A stretch of DNA of 64,000 bases from positions 121,702,065 to 121,766,064 of the forward strand of contig OX381704.1 in NCBI GenBank assembly GCA_947462335.1. The letters run 5' to 3'. A program made the translations under genes and the position numbers. The DNA comes from Harmothoe impar (taxonomy: Eukaryota; Annelida; Polychaeta; Phyllodocida; Polynoidae). Below, one piece after another: positions 56,088-64,000 of the stretch. Every line of letters starts with the position of its first letter. Position 1 is the first letter of the stretch. A model generated the notes under the pieces. It did no database searches. It was given only the letters and a program-made list of their open reading frames with translations, and had not been told where the DNA came from.

Positions 56088-57929
56088 TCACATATGATGA
56101 CCTGGGTTGCCCTGTTGGGCATGAGGGGGACCTTGAGGTGGGAAACCACTCCCATATCCTGGAGGGGGGTTACCCATCATCTGCGACTGGTTGCCATAGA
56201 AACCGCTAGGTTGGCTCCTGCAGTATCTACCTTTATGGGCCCCCCGGCAGTTGCTGCAAATATGTTTCTTGTTGCAAGGGTTATAGTCGCATCGGTCTCG
56301 GAAGTTCCATTGCCCACAGATATCCGGGGGGCACAGTCCTCCTTTGTTGCCGGAGCCCCGCCCCCCGCTGTTGGCCCCCCGACTCTCACTGCGCGCCGCC
56401 TCCCGGGCCAGCGCTCTGAGGACTGGTCCAGTGTTATCCGCGCCCAGGCAGTCGTGGCGGGCATCCTCATCGCAGTGTACATAATCTGTGAGATCACCCT
56501 CTATGACCTTGGTGGTGACCTTGAACTCATACTTAGCAAGAGTGTCGGCCTCATAAGCCTTGGACAAGCCCCTCATAGTGATGAACTTCATATGGGCAGA
56601 GTAGCCCCTGGCCGTTATGCGGCTGGGAAATTCACCTTTAGTGATACACTCGTGTACACATGTCATGCCATAGACAAGCTCTCGGTAGGACATTTGCTTG
56701 TAATCCTTGTCCACCTCCAGATGGTAATCAGGCCTAATCTTTTCCCTAGACCTCTTCCTCCTGTTATCCCTAGTATAACCCCTCAGCTCATCACACAGAA
56801 TCTCAGACAAACCTTGAGGTTGACGGGGTCCCAGGAGAGCAGCATCAAAATCTGGGGAGAGTAGTCCCAGAGACTGGTGTGATAGCCCAGCCCTCTGTAG
56901 CCCTGCCTGGATGGTGGCTGAAGCAGAGGATGGGTACAGAGGCTGTGGCCTCTGCTGCTGTTGCTGCTGTTGAAATGGCTGTTGCCACTGTTGATACTGC
57001 TGTTGCTGCTGCTGATCAGCTTGCTGGTGCTGGGGTTGCTGTTGCTTTTGCACCCAGAGCAGGTAAGACTGGTATGAGGTGTCGGCATTTCCATTTGTGT
57101 ACCCACCACCAACCTGACCTCGCTCTTCACGGGTGTCCGATCGCTCTCCGCGGCCCACCTCTCGCTCTGCGCGGTCGTCGGCGGTAGAGGGGGGCATAAA
57201 TGAAGATCTAGACTCATTTCCACCTCCATATTGACGACCATCGGCCTGAAACTGATGAAAATTCGACTGCAACTGTCCCTCGGACGTGAAACCGGAAGGG
57301 TGAGAGTGGGCGCCGCCATGTTTGTTGATGTCTGCGGCCGCGTTCGAGTCTCCACCCCGGTGAGCCATAGTCACGGCTGGTCCCCGCGTGTCCGGGTGCT
57401 GCCCGCTGGGTACCGGCCGTGAGTCCGCGCTCTGGTGAGTGACTGAGTCATATTTTCTTCCCTCGAACGCGTCCGCGCTGCCCACAGCTTGTACTACACC
57501 GCGGAAAGCTGCTTCAGCGAAGTAGGTGTCCTTCTCTACCCTGTTATTGCTAGCTCTGAGTCCGGCTAACTCCATCTCGGCCTCTTTCAGCCTCTGAGTC
57601 CGCTTTAGGTTGGCCTCTCTGGCCCTCTCTTTGATAGTTAGGGCCTCAATCCGTTGAAGTGCCTGTAGAAGCTCTCCCTCACGGGCCGCGTCGTCCTCCG
57701 CGGCCTGCTGGTCATGTTGGCGGGTCGTCCCGCCCGGGGTCCCCGTCGGCGCAGGGCTGTAGCTGCCGGTCCTCTGCTGCCCGTCGGAGCCGCCATGCTC
57801 CTCCGGTGCCGGCTCAGTCCTCTCCCCCTGCTTCTTGGGTGTACCCTTGTTAGGGTTTGGGGCATTGCACTGTGGGCAACCATTGCGGTTTGAGTGGTAT
57901 TCCAACCCACAAAAACAAATAGTAGGCAT
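56088..57929 (-). CDS. Ngaro gag-like ORF1 with two zinc-binding regions (613 aa)
   Basis: Probably the nucleic-acid-binding structural protein of the element. Near the N-terminus CFCGLEYHSNRNGCPQC looks like a small zinc ribbon. The middle is low complexity, with charged, Gly-rich and long Gln-rich segments (about 290-330). A conserved-looking block (about 375-500) follows, and near the C-terminus C538 starts a C-x8-C-x4-C-x3-H finger, directly followed by a C-x2-C-x3-H-x4-C knuckle (SNCRGAHKGRYC end). The tail is Gly/Pro/Gln-rich. It starts at an ATG 43 bp inside repeat A1 and ends in TGA, after which the same frame continues into pol. Confidence 0.85.
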   Translation of the reverse strand: MPTICFCGLEYHSNRNGCPQCNAPNPNKGTPKKQGERTEPAPEEHGGSDGQQRTGSYSPAPTGTPGGTTRQHDQQAAEDDAAREGELLQALQRIEALTIKERAREANLKRTQRLKEAEMELAGLRASNNRVEKDTYFAEAAFRGVVQAVGSADAFEGRKYDSVTHQSADSRPVPSGQHPDTRGPAVTMAHRGGDSNAAADINKHGGAHSHPSGFTSEGQLQSNFHQFQADGRQYGGGNESRSSFMPPSTADDRAEREVGRGERSDTREERGQVGGGYTNGNADTSYQSYLLWVQKQQQPQHQQADQQQQQQYQQWQQPFQQQQQQQRPQPLYPSSASATIQAGLQRAGLSHQSLGLLSPDFDAALLGPRQPQGLSEILCDELRGYTRDNRRKRSREKIRPDYHLEVDKDYKQMSYRELVYGMTCVHECITKGEFPSRITARGYSAHMKFITMRGLSKAYEADTLAKYEFKVTTKVIEGDLTDYVHCDEDARHDCLGADNTGPVLRALAREAARSESRGANSGGRGSGNKGGLCPPDICGQWNFRDRCDYNPCNKKHICSNCRGAHKGRYCRSQPSGFYGNQSQMMGNPPPGYGSGFPPQGPPHAQQGNPGHHM

Positions 57930-57971
57930 GGCGAAATCTCAAGATAAGCACCAGATCTCAAGAAATATCTC

Positions 57972-58100
57972 AAGAATTTTTTCAAATGTCCATGATTGAA
58001 GGTGTAGCAGGCTGGCAGTGACGTCACGGCGTCACTGGCGGGAGAGCTGGTAACACCCCCTGTTGATTAATAGTAGTACTAGTTGACTAGTCCATGTCAT
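57972..58100 (-). repeat. Ngaro split repeat A1 (129 bp)
   Basis: The 5' terminus of the element on the minus strand; identical to A2 and ending CCATGTCAT on the plus strand. Promoter activity would be expected here, but no core motif is distinct. Confidence 0.93.
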
Positions 58101-58432
58101 AAAAATCATGATTTGGGGAAAACTTTTTTTTTTTTTTTTTTACATTTTTGATGAAAAATATGCTAAAATTGCCAAGATATTGGCAAATTTGGTATCAAAT
58201 TAAAGCTTATGCTGTCAGCAATGCAATCAGCTAGGTGAACTTGCACTGTTACAACTTTCACTGATCAATAAACTCCAAATTACTAAAATGTGAAAATTGA
58301 TCACGAAATGTCCAAATTTCCCTATGTAATTTGCCCCGAGTAAAAAAAAAAAAAAAATTAAATAAAAAACGCCCTCGTCATATTTTTCATTGCATGGTGA
58401 TGAGAAACAATTTTTTTTTTTGAGTGGCCTAA

Positions 58433-58730
58433 GGGAGTGCTCATTTTTTAACAACAGGGGGGGGGATAAAAAATTTGGACCCCTTGACCGGGGGGGGGGG
58501 GGTAAAAAATTTAGACCCCTCTTGGGGGGGGGTGAAAAAAATTCAACCTGTTTTGAGGGGAAAAGCCCGCGCGTTACTATGCTACAAAGGGGCGCGAACA
58601 CGCGAGATTTTTGGCCTGCCGGGGGGGGTAAAAAATTTCGACCCCTCTAGTGGGGGGGGGGGTGAAAAATTTCGCGCGCTGCGCGCGAAATCTCACCACC
58701 CCCCCTTGTTGTTAAAAAATGAGCCCTCCC
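58433..58730. mobile_element. Harbinger-like MITE, copy B (298 bp)
   Basis: Ends GGGAGTGCTCATTTTTTAAC and its complement, followed by ACAACAGGGGGG; TAA on both sides (58430-58432, 58731-58733). The left TAA is shared with the neighbouring GGCCACTC element. The interior has several G-runs and TAAAAAATTT.GACCCCT repeats. Confidence 0.8.
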
Positions 58731-59523
58731 TAACTTGGATTGAGTAATGATCAACCATTTATTCAAAGAATACGGGATTGAAGTTCGGAGATAAAGCAGA
58801 ATATTTGAAGTAGCAGCTCCAATACTTGCCGCTGGTTGGGGTACAGGTGGCCAGTGTAGATTTAGCCGGTGGGGGATATGTCGTAAATTATCAAAAGCCT
58901 TCCAAACAACAGAATATAGTTTTGTTTTTCACTGAATTAGCATTATCTAAATCTGATATTTTATATTAAACAGGATTGATCATATTGACTACAAAATAAA
59001 TACAATTAGGACGACAAACTAGTGCAGTAAATTAGATATACACTGGACTCCTGTGATGCTGATCGCCCAACTGGGGGAGTTGTGCTAGATTCCTGGGAAT
59101 CATAGTTATATGTTCCCATATATAAGTTCCCATATATAAACCCCCCTACAATATATTATCAATATTTTATAATGTTGTGGCATACTGAACGCATTTAAGG
59201 AGGTTTTGATGATTTAGTCCCTTTCTTAACATCATCGTAGCTCCCGATGCAATACTAATGAATGGGAGCGTCTGTTAGTTTGGTGGGCCAACCGCTAGGG
59301 GGCCGAATTCCCGCGGAGAAGCGGCGAGCTGGGTTTAGTCACGGGTCTTAGTAACGATAGTGCTTCCCACGTCTTTGTTATAAGTGACCGCTTGATAGGC
59401 TAAACATATAAAAAGACACAAGAAACAATACCTTAGAAATATGCCAGGACCTTATGTTCAAAACTCGCTTTTTGGATTTCTGGGACTCCCCTATCATTTT
59501 TGTATCTTCCGGGACTAGGCGTT

Positions 59524-60145
59524 TATACACTACTTTCACGAACTCGCCATTTTGTTTATTTCAATAGTAAAATCGCGCACCTTTACCACTGAGAGTGACG
59601 ACCAAAACGAGGCTACTGCTCTAGAAAACGGAAACGCCCATACTGTAGCATTGCAAGGAAACTTTTTGGGCCCTAAACTAATTATCTATGGCCCCCTGAC
59701 CCTAATCTGGCCATTATCAGGTACATTTATGTGAGTTCTTATTATTATCAGTGGTTTCTAACCACTTTCTGCTTACTGACACAAGATATTGAGCTACGAA
59801 ATCGCTGTGGGCGATAATTGGGTACACTATCGCTACGGCAGACCTTTGTTTCTCTTCAAATACTTTGATTTGTTTACCATTAATGGTCCAATCCAAGCTA
59901 AACCATTAAGATGCCTCAATATCCATCAAGGTTCTTACTGTAAATGCTGGTTAATGGAAAATTCGATGATGTAATTTGGTCCTCGATTCAAAGGTCGCAG
60001 CAGTAGCCTCGGGAAGACGCTGTCAAAGTGGCAAAAGTTGCGTCAGCTACTGCAGCTTGTTCCCGGCATTGGGGCTTTGTTCTTACAGCACTACGGGTAC
60101 CGATTTGACGATTGCAGCACCCCCCTTGTGCGAAAGTAGTGTATA
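59524..60145. mobile_element. Possible DNA element with TATACACTACTTTC ends (622 bp)
   Basis: TATACACTACTTTC at the left and its exact complement at the right form 14-bp inverted ends, with TA at both tips as in Tc1/mariner-type insertions. Three short frames inside (59552-59734, 59789-59974, 59976-60176) do not resemble a transposase. 58740-59520 contains nothing I can name. Confidence 0.5.
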
Positions 60146-60459
60146 CCCTCAGGGTTGTATGGTAGGAACCTGGTAAAAAAAAACGTAGTTACTCTTAACC
60201 GTGGTAGCTGGATGCCTTATGCGGGCGTATATTGCTTGATCTGGTAGTGGTGATATGAGGCCTGATAACAGCTACCCAATGGGTACCAGCTGGTAGGTAT
60301 TGCCCCTTAAGAGTTCTGCAGTGAAGGCCAGGGAATTATCTGATTGGTTGATAATTCATCCAGCTACACGCCTACACAAAGTCCCACTACCAATAATGGC
60401 CCTTTGTTTTTATCATAAATCATATTATTTTTTGGCCTTTTTAAATGGGGGGTTATCAT

Positions 60460-60740
60460 GCGGAAATTTACGGTGATACTGAATATGGGGCTTCTCATAA
60501 ATAGTATGTATAAGATAATACAATACAGAAAGAAACAAAGTGATCGCTAGAAGGAGAATTTCTTGATGTAGAGATCCTGAGATAAAAACTGGTGTAAAAA
60601 CACAATTTTAGCCCAAATTATATTTTATTCGTTACAGACTTATAATTACATGTGAATTAAATATCCTTGTTTATGGAATAAACAATGATGACCAGTTATT
60701 CTTTTTACACTTTTGTACATCAATCAGTGATTTCTCTTCT
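60460..60740. repeat. Dispersed repeat, copy 2 (first copy 47345-47605)
   Basis: Same ordered blocks as copy 1, preceded in both by GTTACGGTAATA-like or TTTACGGTGATA sequence. A G-homopolymer of about 20 lies at 60976-60995. Confidence 0.6.
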
Positions 60741-61004
60741 TGCTGTATAACACACATGTATAACATACATAAGGCGCATGTACCAGAGAAGGCAGCAGCA
60801 GCACCACCAGGTGGCAAATCTATGTTACACTCAAGCAGCAATCTTCATGCCGGACTTGGAAGTTTCGAACTTTCGGATTTGTTGTGAAAGATTTGGTGAC
60901 AATAGCCTAATTATCACAGGTTTAGTTCTCTAAATTATCACCACACATTTACTGTTCGTTGGAATTAGCTGGAGCGGGGGGGGGGGGGGGGGGGGTGTGT
61001 CTTA

Positions 61005-61232
61005 GGGAGTGTCATTTTAACAACAGGGTGGGGGCGCAGGTGGTTAAAAGAATTAAGAGGGCAGGGACCAAAAAGTGTCTTTTTTTTTGTGTGCAAAATC
61101 ATAGCTAAAAAGGGTAGGCCGTATCAATTTGAACCAGGGTTGGGGGAGGGGGATAGAAAATACTCCGGCATGCTCTTAGAAATTTCCACCTGCCCCCCCC
61201 CCCCCCCCTGATGTTAAAATATGACCACTCCC
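61005..61232. mobile_element. Harbinger-like MITE, copy C (228 bp)
   Basis: Ends GGGAGTGTCATTTTAACAAC and the complement of GGGAGTGGTCATATTTTAAC; TTA on both sides (61002-61004, 61233-61235). Same family as the copies at 21485, 58433 and 63028. Confidence 0.78.
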
Positions 61233-61536
61233 TTACAAGTGACTGGGACAACAACAATAAGCACACTTGGTGGTCATCTGTAGATGTGAGAGAAGGCGAT
61301 AATAGGTGGTTTTCTACACCCTGTTAACACTAGTATACCATGCTGACCCTTCTGATGTGTCAATCCTGTACTAAAGGTATAATGTACCTACACAGCACCG
61401 GCGAGTTACTCATGTGGGCGAAAAAGATGTATATGTATCAAAGGAATCATACATGAATAAACAAGCTTGAGTGCTGACTCATCCATGAAGAATTCTGTTT
61501 ATACCACACTTTTATCGTTAGAGAAAGAAATCTGAT

Positions 61537-61542
61537 TTTATT
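61537..61542 (-). terminator. Candidate poly(A) signal of APEH
   Basis: TTTATT on the plus strand (AATAAA on the minus strand) lies 368 nt beyond the APEH stop codon, giving a plausible 3' UTR. Confidence 0.45.
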
Positions 61543-61909
61543 GCACCTTAAACTTGTGTTTATCATGAAAACTCATCATGTGATGTCACAGCAGTTATCC
61601 ACTGCTAATGCACGGTTTTTAGCTGTTAGTTTAGGCGCTGGTTTTGAGTGCCTGAAGTAGATAACCGTGGTATTATAAAGCACTATTCTGCCCTCACAGA
61701 GTCAACACCAACCCCGGTGATGGAGCAATGTTTCAGTGTCTGTCGGCTTTCTGCAGCGAGAACGTATTGGTCTAGACGACTCCCAGCCTAGAAACCTGCG
61801 TATTGTCAAGTCTGCATTTAGACAGGCAGCCTATCTTAATTTCAGAGAGTCGTGATATCATTCTGGGCTGTGACAGCCCGCCGTGGGCTCTCACAGCTCT
61901 CCTCAAGTC

Positions 61910-62015
61910 TCACAGCTCCCCGCGGGACTGGAACCAGCGGTAGATGTTGATGAAGGCGTCGGCCTCGGCGTCCACTTTGTCTATCGGGTGTTCATTGTCC
62001 GGGTACACCTGCATC
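61910..62015 (-). CDS. APEH: APEH last exon (catalytic His)
   Basis: Acceptor (minus strand) CCCCCCAG, phase 2 start completing an Arg codon; 35 codons including the YPDNEHPID catalytic-histidine region and the stop. Confidence 0.9.
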
Positions 62016-63611
62016 CTGGGGGGGAAGTACAGAACAGGTTAACACTCTTGAGGACAGCAGGAGTTTTAATGTACAGAACAGGTTAACCCTTTAAGGACAG
62101 CAATGTACAGAACAGGTTAACCCTTTAAGGACAGCAATGTACAGAACAGGTTAACCCTTTAAGGACAGCAGGACAGGTTAACCCTTTAAGGACAGCAGGA
62201 CAGGTTAACCCTTTAAGGACAGCAGAACAGGTTAACCCTTTAAGGACAGCAATGTACAGGACAGGTTAACCCCTTAAGGACAGCAGGACTTTTAATGTAC
62301 ATGTTAACCCTTTAAGGACAGTACAAACTGCAATAATACATTTGTTGTTGTTGTGATGTAAAACCGCACCTGTGGCAAGTAACACGCTACACAGAGAACA
62401 TACTACCCTAAATTACTTGTTTTTGTCCTATAGCACTTGAAAAATACTCTTGGTGTTTATTTGAAATATTCGCCAAGAAATCTTTAATTTCAAAGACTGA
62501 ATCTACTTTAGAATTAAATACACAGAATTGGCTTCTTTTTTGGGGCAACAATATTTTTTACTAAATTTATGATTGTTTTGTGAAATATGTAATACTATCT
62601 CCTTAGTTACCTGACGGGTACGTTCCTCGCGCGGAGAGCCTTCCACAGCTCCCGGCCCTGTGAGGGCGGCACACGACGGTCTCCCAGTCCCAGCATGATC
62701 AACGTGGGCGTACGCACCTACAAGAGTTATCATTGAAGAATATCCCTTTAATCAGTTTTTAAAAATCTCTTTATATCTACATGAAACTATGGTAATTACA
62801 CTAGAATAATCAAATTTAGGGAGAGCTAATCAATACCTTAAGATCTCAATTTATTATTTTTTCCTCCTTAATTGAGTCAATTTTTTCCCATGATTAAGGA
62901 AATTGACCTATAGGCCAGGCTTTAATTTATGACACATATTTTAAAGAAGTTTTCTAAAGATTTTTCTCTTGAAAATGTTGGGTCAACTTATATGTGGGCT
63001 AAACTTATAGACAAGGTTTTACAGTAAGGGAGTGGTCATTTTTTAATGACCGGGGCGTTTTAGTGGATTTAGAGGGGACCAAAAAAATCATGATTTGGAG
63101 AAATGAGTTGCATTATAATAAATTTTGCTCATCACTAAACTCCGAATTACTAAAACGTGAAAATTTCCAACGAAAAATCCAAATTTCCCTATGTATTTAT
63201 ACCCTGAGTAAAAAAAAAAAATTAAATAAAAAACGCCCTCATCATATTTTTCACTGCCTGGTGATGAGAAACAATTTTTTTTTGAGTGGCCTAAAATTTG
63301 GATCCCTCTTGAGGGGGAACCCAAAACATTAGACCTCTTTTTAGCGAAAAAGCCAGCGCGTTACTATAGCTCAAAGGGGCGACCGTGCTCAATTCTAACC
63401 TGCCTTGGGGGGGGGGGGAGCGAGATGATTTAGTTAGTCTGCTGCTTGAAAATACACCAACCCCCCCTGTTGTTAAAAAATGACCACTCCCTAATGTGTG
63501 AACATTACCTGGTCGACGTATCTGATGGGGGAGCGCTTCCACAACTCATCGTACACGGCCGCGTGTCCCGTCTGGGTGTGGTCGAACACCAACCCCCCCT
63601 CCGTGTAACAC
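61910..63611 (-). CDS. APEH: Acylaminoacyl-peptidase (acylpeptide hydrolase), last three exons
   Basis: Three minus-strand exons join in frame: 63509-63611, 62611-62717 and 61910-62015 (stop TGA). The translation reads ...KRSPIRYVDQ, VRTPTLIMLGLGDRRVPPSQG..ARNVPV, then RMQVYPDNEHPIDKVDAEADAF and a C-terminus YRWFQSRGEL. This follows the C-terminal end of the acylaminoacyl-peptidase serine peptidase (prolyl oligopeptidase family S9) closely, landmark by landmark (SPIRY, GDRRVP, ARNVPVR, YP..H). The Asp in GDRRVP and the His in NEHPID correspond to two members of the Ser-Asp-His triad; the Ser lies upstream, outside the window. The enzyme removes N-acylated amino acids from short peptides in the cytosol. 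Introns are phase 0 and phase 2. Nothing in the visible part is disrupted. Confidence 0.9.
62022..62335. repeat. Tandem repeat ACAGGTTAACCCTTTAAGGA, about 9 copies
   Basis: Units of about 26-34 bp contain GGTTAACCCTTTAAGGACAG with or without CAATGTACAGAA. It lies in the last APEH intron; GTTAAC and TTTAA are palindromic. Confidence 0.9.
62611..62717 (-). CDS. APEH: APEH penultimate exon (catalytic Asp)
   Basis: Minus-strand acceptor CTCTTGTAG, donor GTAACT, phase 0 start and phase 2 end. It encodes VRTPTLIMLGLGDRRVPP and ALRARNVPV. Confidence 0.92.
63028..63491. mobile_element. Harbinger-like MITE, copy D (464 bp), with GGCCACTC-family sequence inside
   Basis: Ends GGGAGTGGTCATTTTTTAA and complement, TAA on both sides (63025-63027, 63492-63494). 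Positions about 63085-63292 match the right half of the GGCCACTC element (ATCATGATTTGG through TTTTTGAGTGGCC), so one element lies within the other. It sits in an APEH intron, 17 bp from the next exon. Confidence 0.8.
63509..63611 (-). CDS. APEH: APEH antepenultimate exon
   Basis: Minus-strand donor GTAATG (phase 0 end) and acceptor TTTAAG. It encodes about 34 residues ending ELWKRSPIRYVDQ, the segment just before the catalytic-Asp exon. The acceptor has a poor pyrimidine tract, so the upstream boundary is less certain. Confidence 0.8.
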
Positions 63612-63612
63612 C

Positions 63613-64000
63613 TTAAACACATACACAGTCAGCACTTAAAGTTGGTACATCATCACTTACAGTCATTGGTATATCAGCACTTAAAGTTGGCATATCATCA
63701 CTTACAGGCATTGGTATATCAGCACTTAAAGTTGGCATATCATCACTTACAGTCATTGGTATATCATCACTCACAGTCATTGGTATATCAGCATTTAAAG
63801 TTGGTATATCATCACTCACAGTCATTGGTATATCACCACTTAAAGTTGGCATATCATCACTCACAGTCATTGGTATATCACCACTTAAAGTTGGCATATC
63901 ATCACTTACAGGCATTGGTATATCACCACTTAAAGTTGGCATATCATCACTTACAGTCATTGGTATATCATCACTCACAGTCATTGGTATATCAGCATTT
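63613..64000. repeat. 45-bp tandem array, at least 8 copies, continuing past the window
   Basis: The unit contains CACTTAAAGTTGGCATATCA, TCACTTACAG and GCATTGGTATAT. Open on the minus strand as a 15-residue repeat because 45 is a multiple of three; this is intronic APEH sequence, not coding. Confidence 0.9.

Larger units (their letters stand above)
52895..58100 (-). mobile_element. Ngaro-type tyrosine-recombinase retrotransposon, structurally complete
   Basis: Read on the minus strand the order is A1 (58100-57972), gag-like ORF, RT/RNase H ORF, tyrosine recombinase ORF, B1 (53219-53149), A2 (53152-53025), B2 (52965-52895). This A1-ORFs-B1-A2-B2 split-direct-repeat layout defines Ngaro/VIPER-type elements. 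I find no difference between A1 and A2 or between B1 and B2. There is no long-terminal repeat, no DDE integrase and no target duplication, as expected for recombinase-mediated insertion. All three frames are open. I see no methyltransferase or SGNH hydrolase ORF, which some related elements carry. Identical repeats and open frames suggest recent insertion and possibly continuing activity. Confidence 0.93.
52854..58429. mobile_element. GGCCACTC-family MITE (about 370 bp) interrupted by the Ngaro element
   Basis: The left terminus GGCCACTCAAAAAAAAAA plus GTTGTTTCTCATCACC (52854 on) and the right terminus GGTGATGAGAAACAATTTT... GAGTGGCC (ending 58429) are inverted repeats of about 34 bp. TAA flanks both sides (52851-52853 and 58430-58432). 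The Ngaro element occupies 52895-58100 within it. Partial relatives lie at 16768 and within 63028-63491. Confidence 0.75.

Noticed and set aside
56082..56864. 260-codon plus-strand frame opposite the Ngaro gag ORF
   Set aside because: A shadow of the zinc-finger gag frame, which is supported by the element's structure.
63613..63984. Minus-strand 123-codon frame with a 15-residue repeat
   Set aside because: It is the 45-bp tandem array inside an APEH intron; the repeat, not selection, keeps it open.

Overview
The window is animal nuclear DNA: short exons with GT/AG introns and matching phases, AATAAA signals, TATA promoters, long AT-rich noncoding stretches, many minisatellites and several transposon families. 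The gene content (a membrane mucin with an IgGFc-binding domain, a secreted GCC2/GCC3 cysteine-rich protein, acylaminoacyl-peptidase) and the Ngaro-type retrotransposon point to a marine invertebrate, most likely a lancelet-like deuterostome. The taxon is an inference from gene families, not something the sequence proves.

Layout. 1-4500: noncoding AT-rich DNA with old duplications. 4538-11428: a 6.9 kb minisatellite containing a 1.1 kb higher-order duplication. 12017-13849 (+): two 3' exons of an unrecognised gene, followed by a 48-bp repeat array and a poly(A) signal. 16517-21202 (+): an apparently complete five-exon gene for a 439-residue secreted GCC2/GCC3 (ephrin-receptor-like) protein, with a TATA box and an immediate poly(A) signal. 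21.2-29.2 kb: MITEs, an RT relic, repeats and a candidate promoter. 29264-45293 (+): six exons, phase-consistent over 2724 nt, of a type I membrane protein (signal peptide, IgGFc-binding domain, acidic DxDxDG calcium-binding-like motif, Thr-rich mucin stalk, transmembrane segment, proline-rich tail). A dead LINE, paired inverted MITEs and two arrays that copied its own splice acceptors lie in its introns. 45.3-52.8 kb: MITEs and foldback elements. 52854-58429: a MITE-like element interrupted by a structurally intact Ngaro-type tyrosine-recombinase retrotransposon on the minus strand. 58.4-61.3 kb: more MITEs. 61910-63611 (-): the last three exons of acylaminoacyl-peptidase (APEH), whose 5' part lies beyond the window.

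No operon or prokaryote-type system is present. The most notable items are the Ngaro element, whose terminal repeats are identical and whose gag and pol frames are separated by a single UGA; two tandem arrays that multiplied 3' splice sites of the IgGFc gene; a three-copy MITE family with CAGTC termini and 6-bp target duplications; a four-copy MITE family with TWA target duplications; and a near-perfect 51-bp hairpin.
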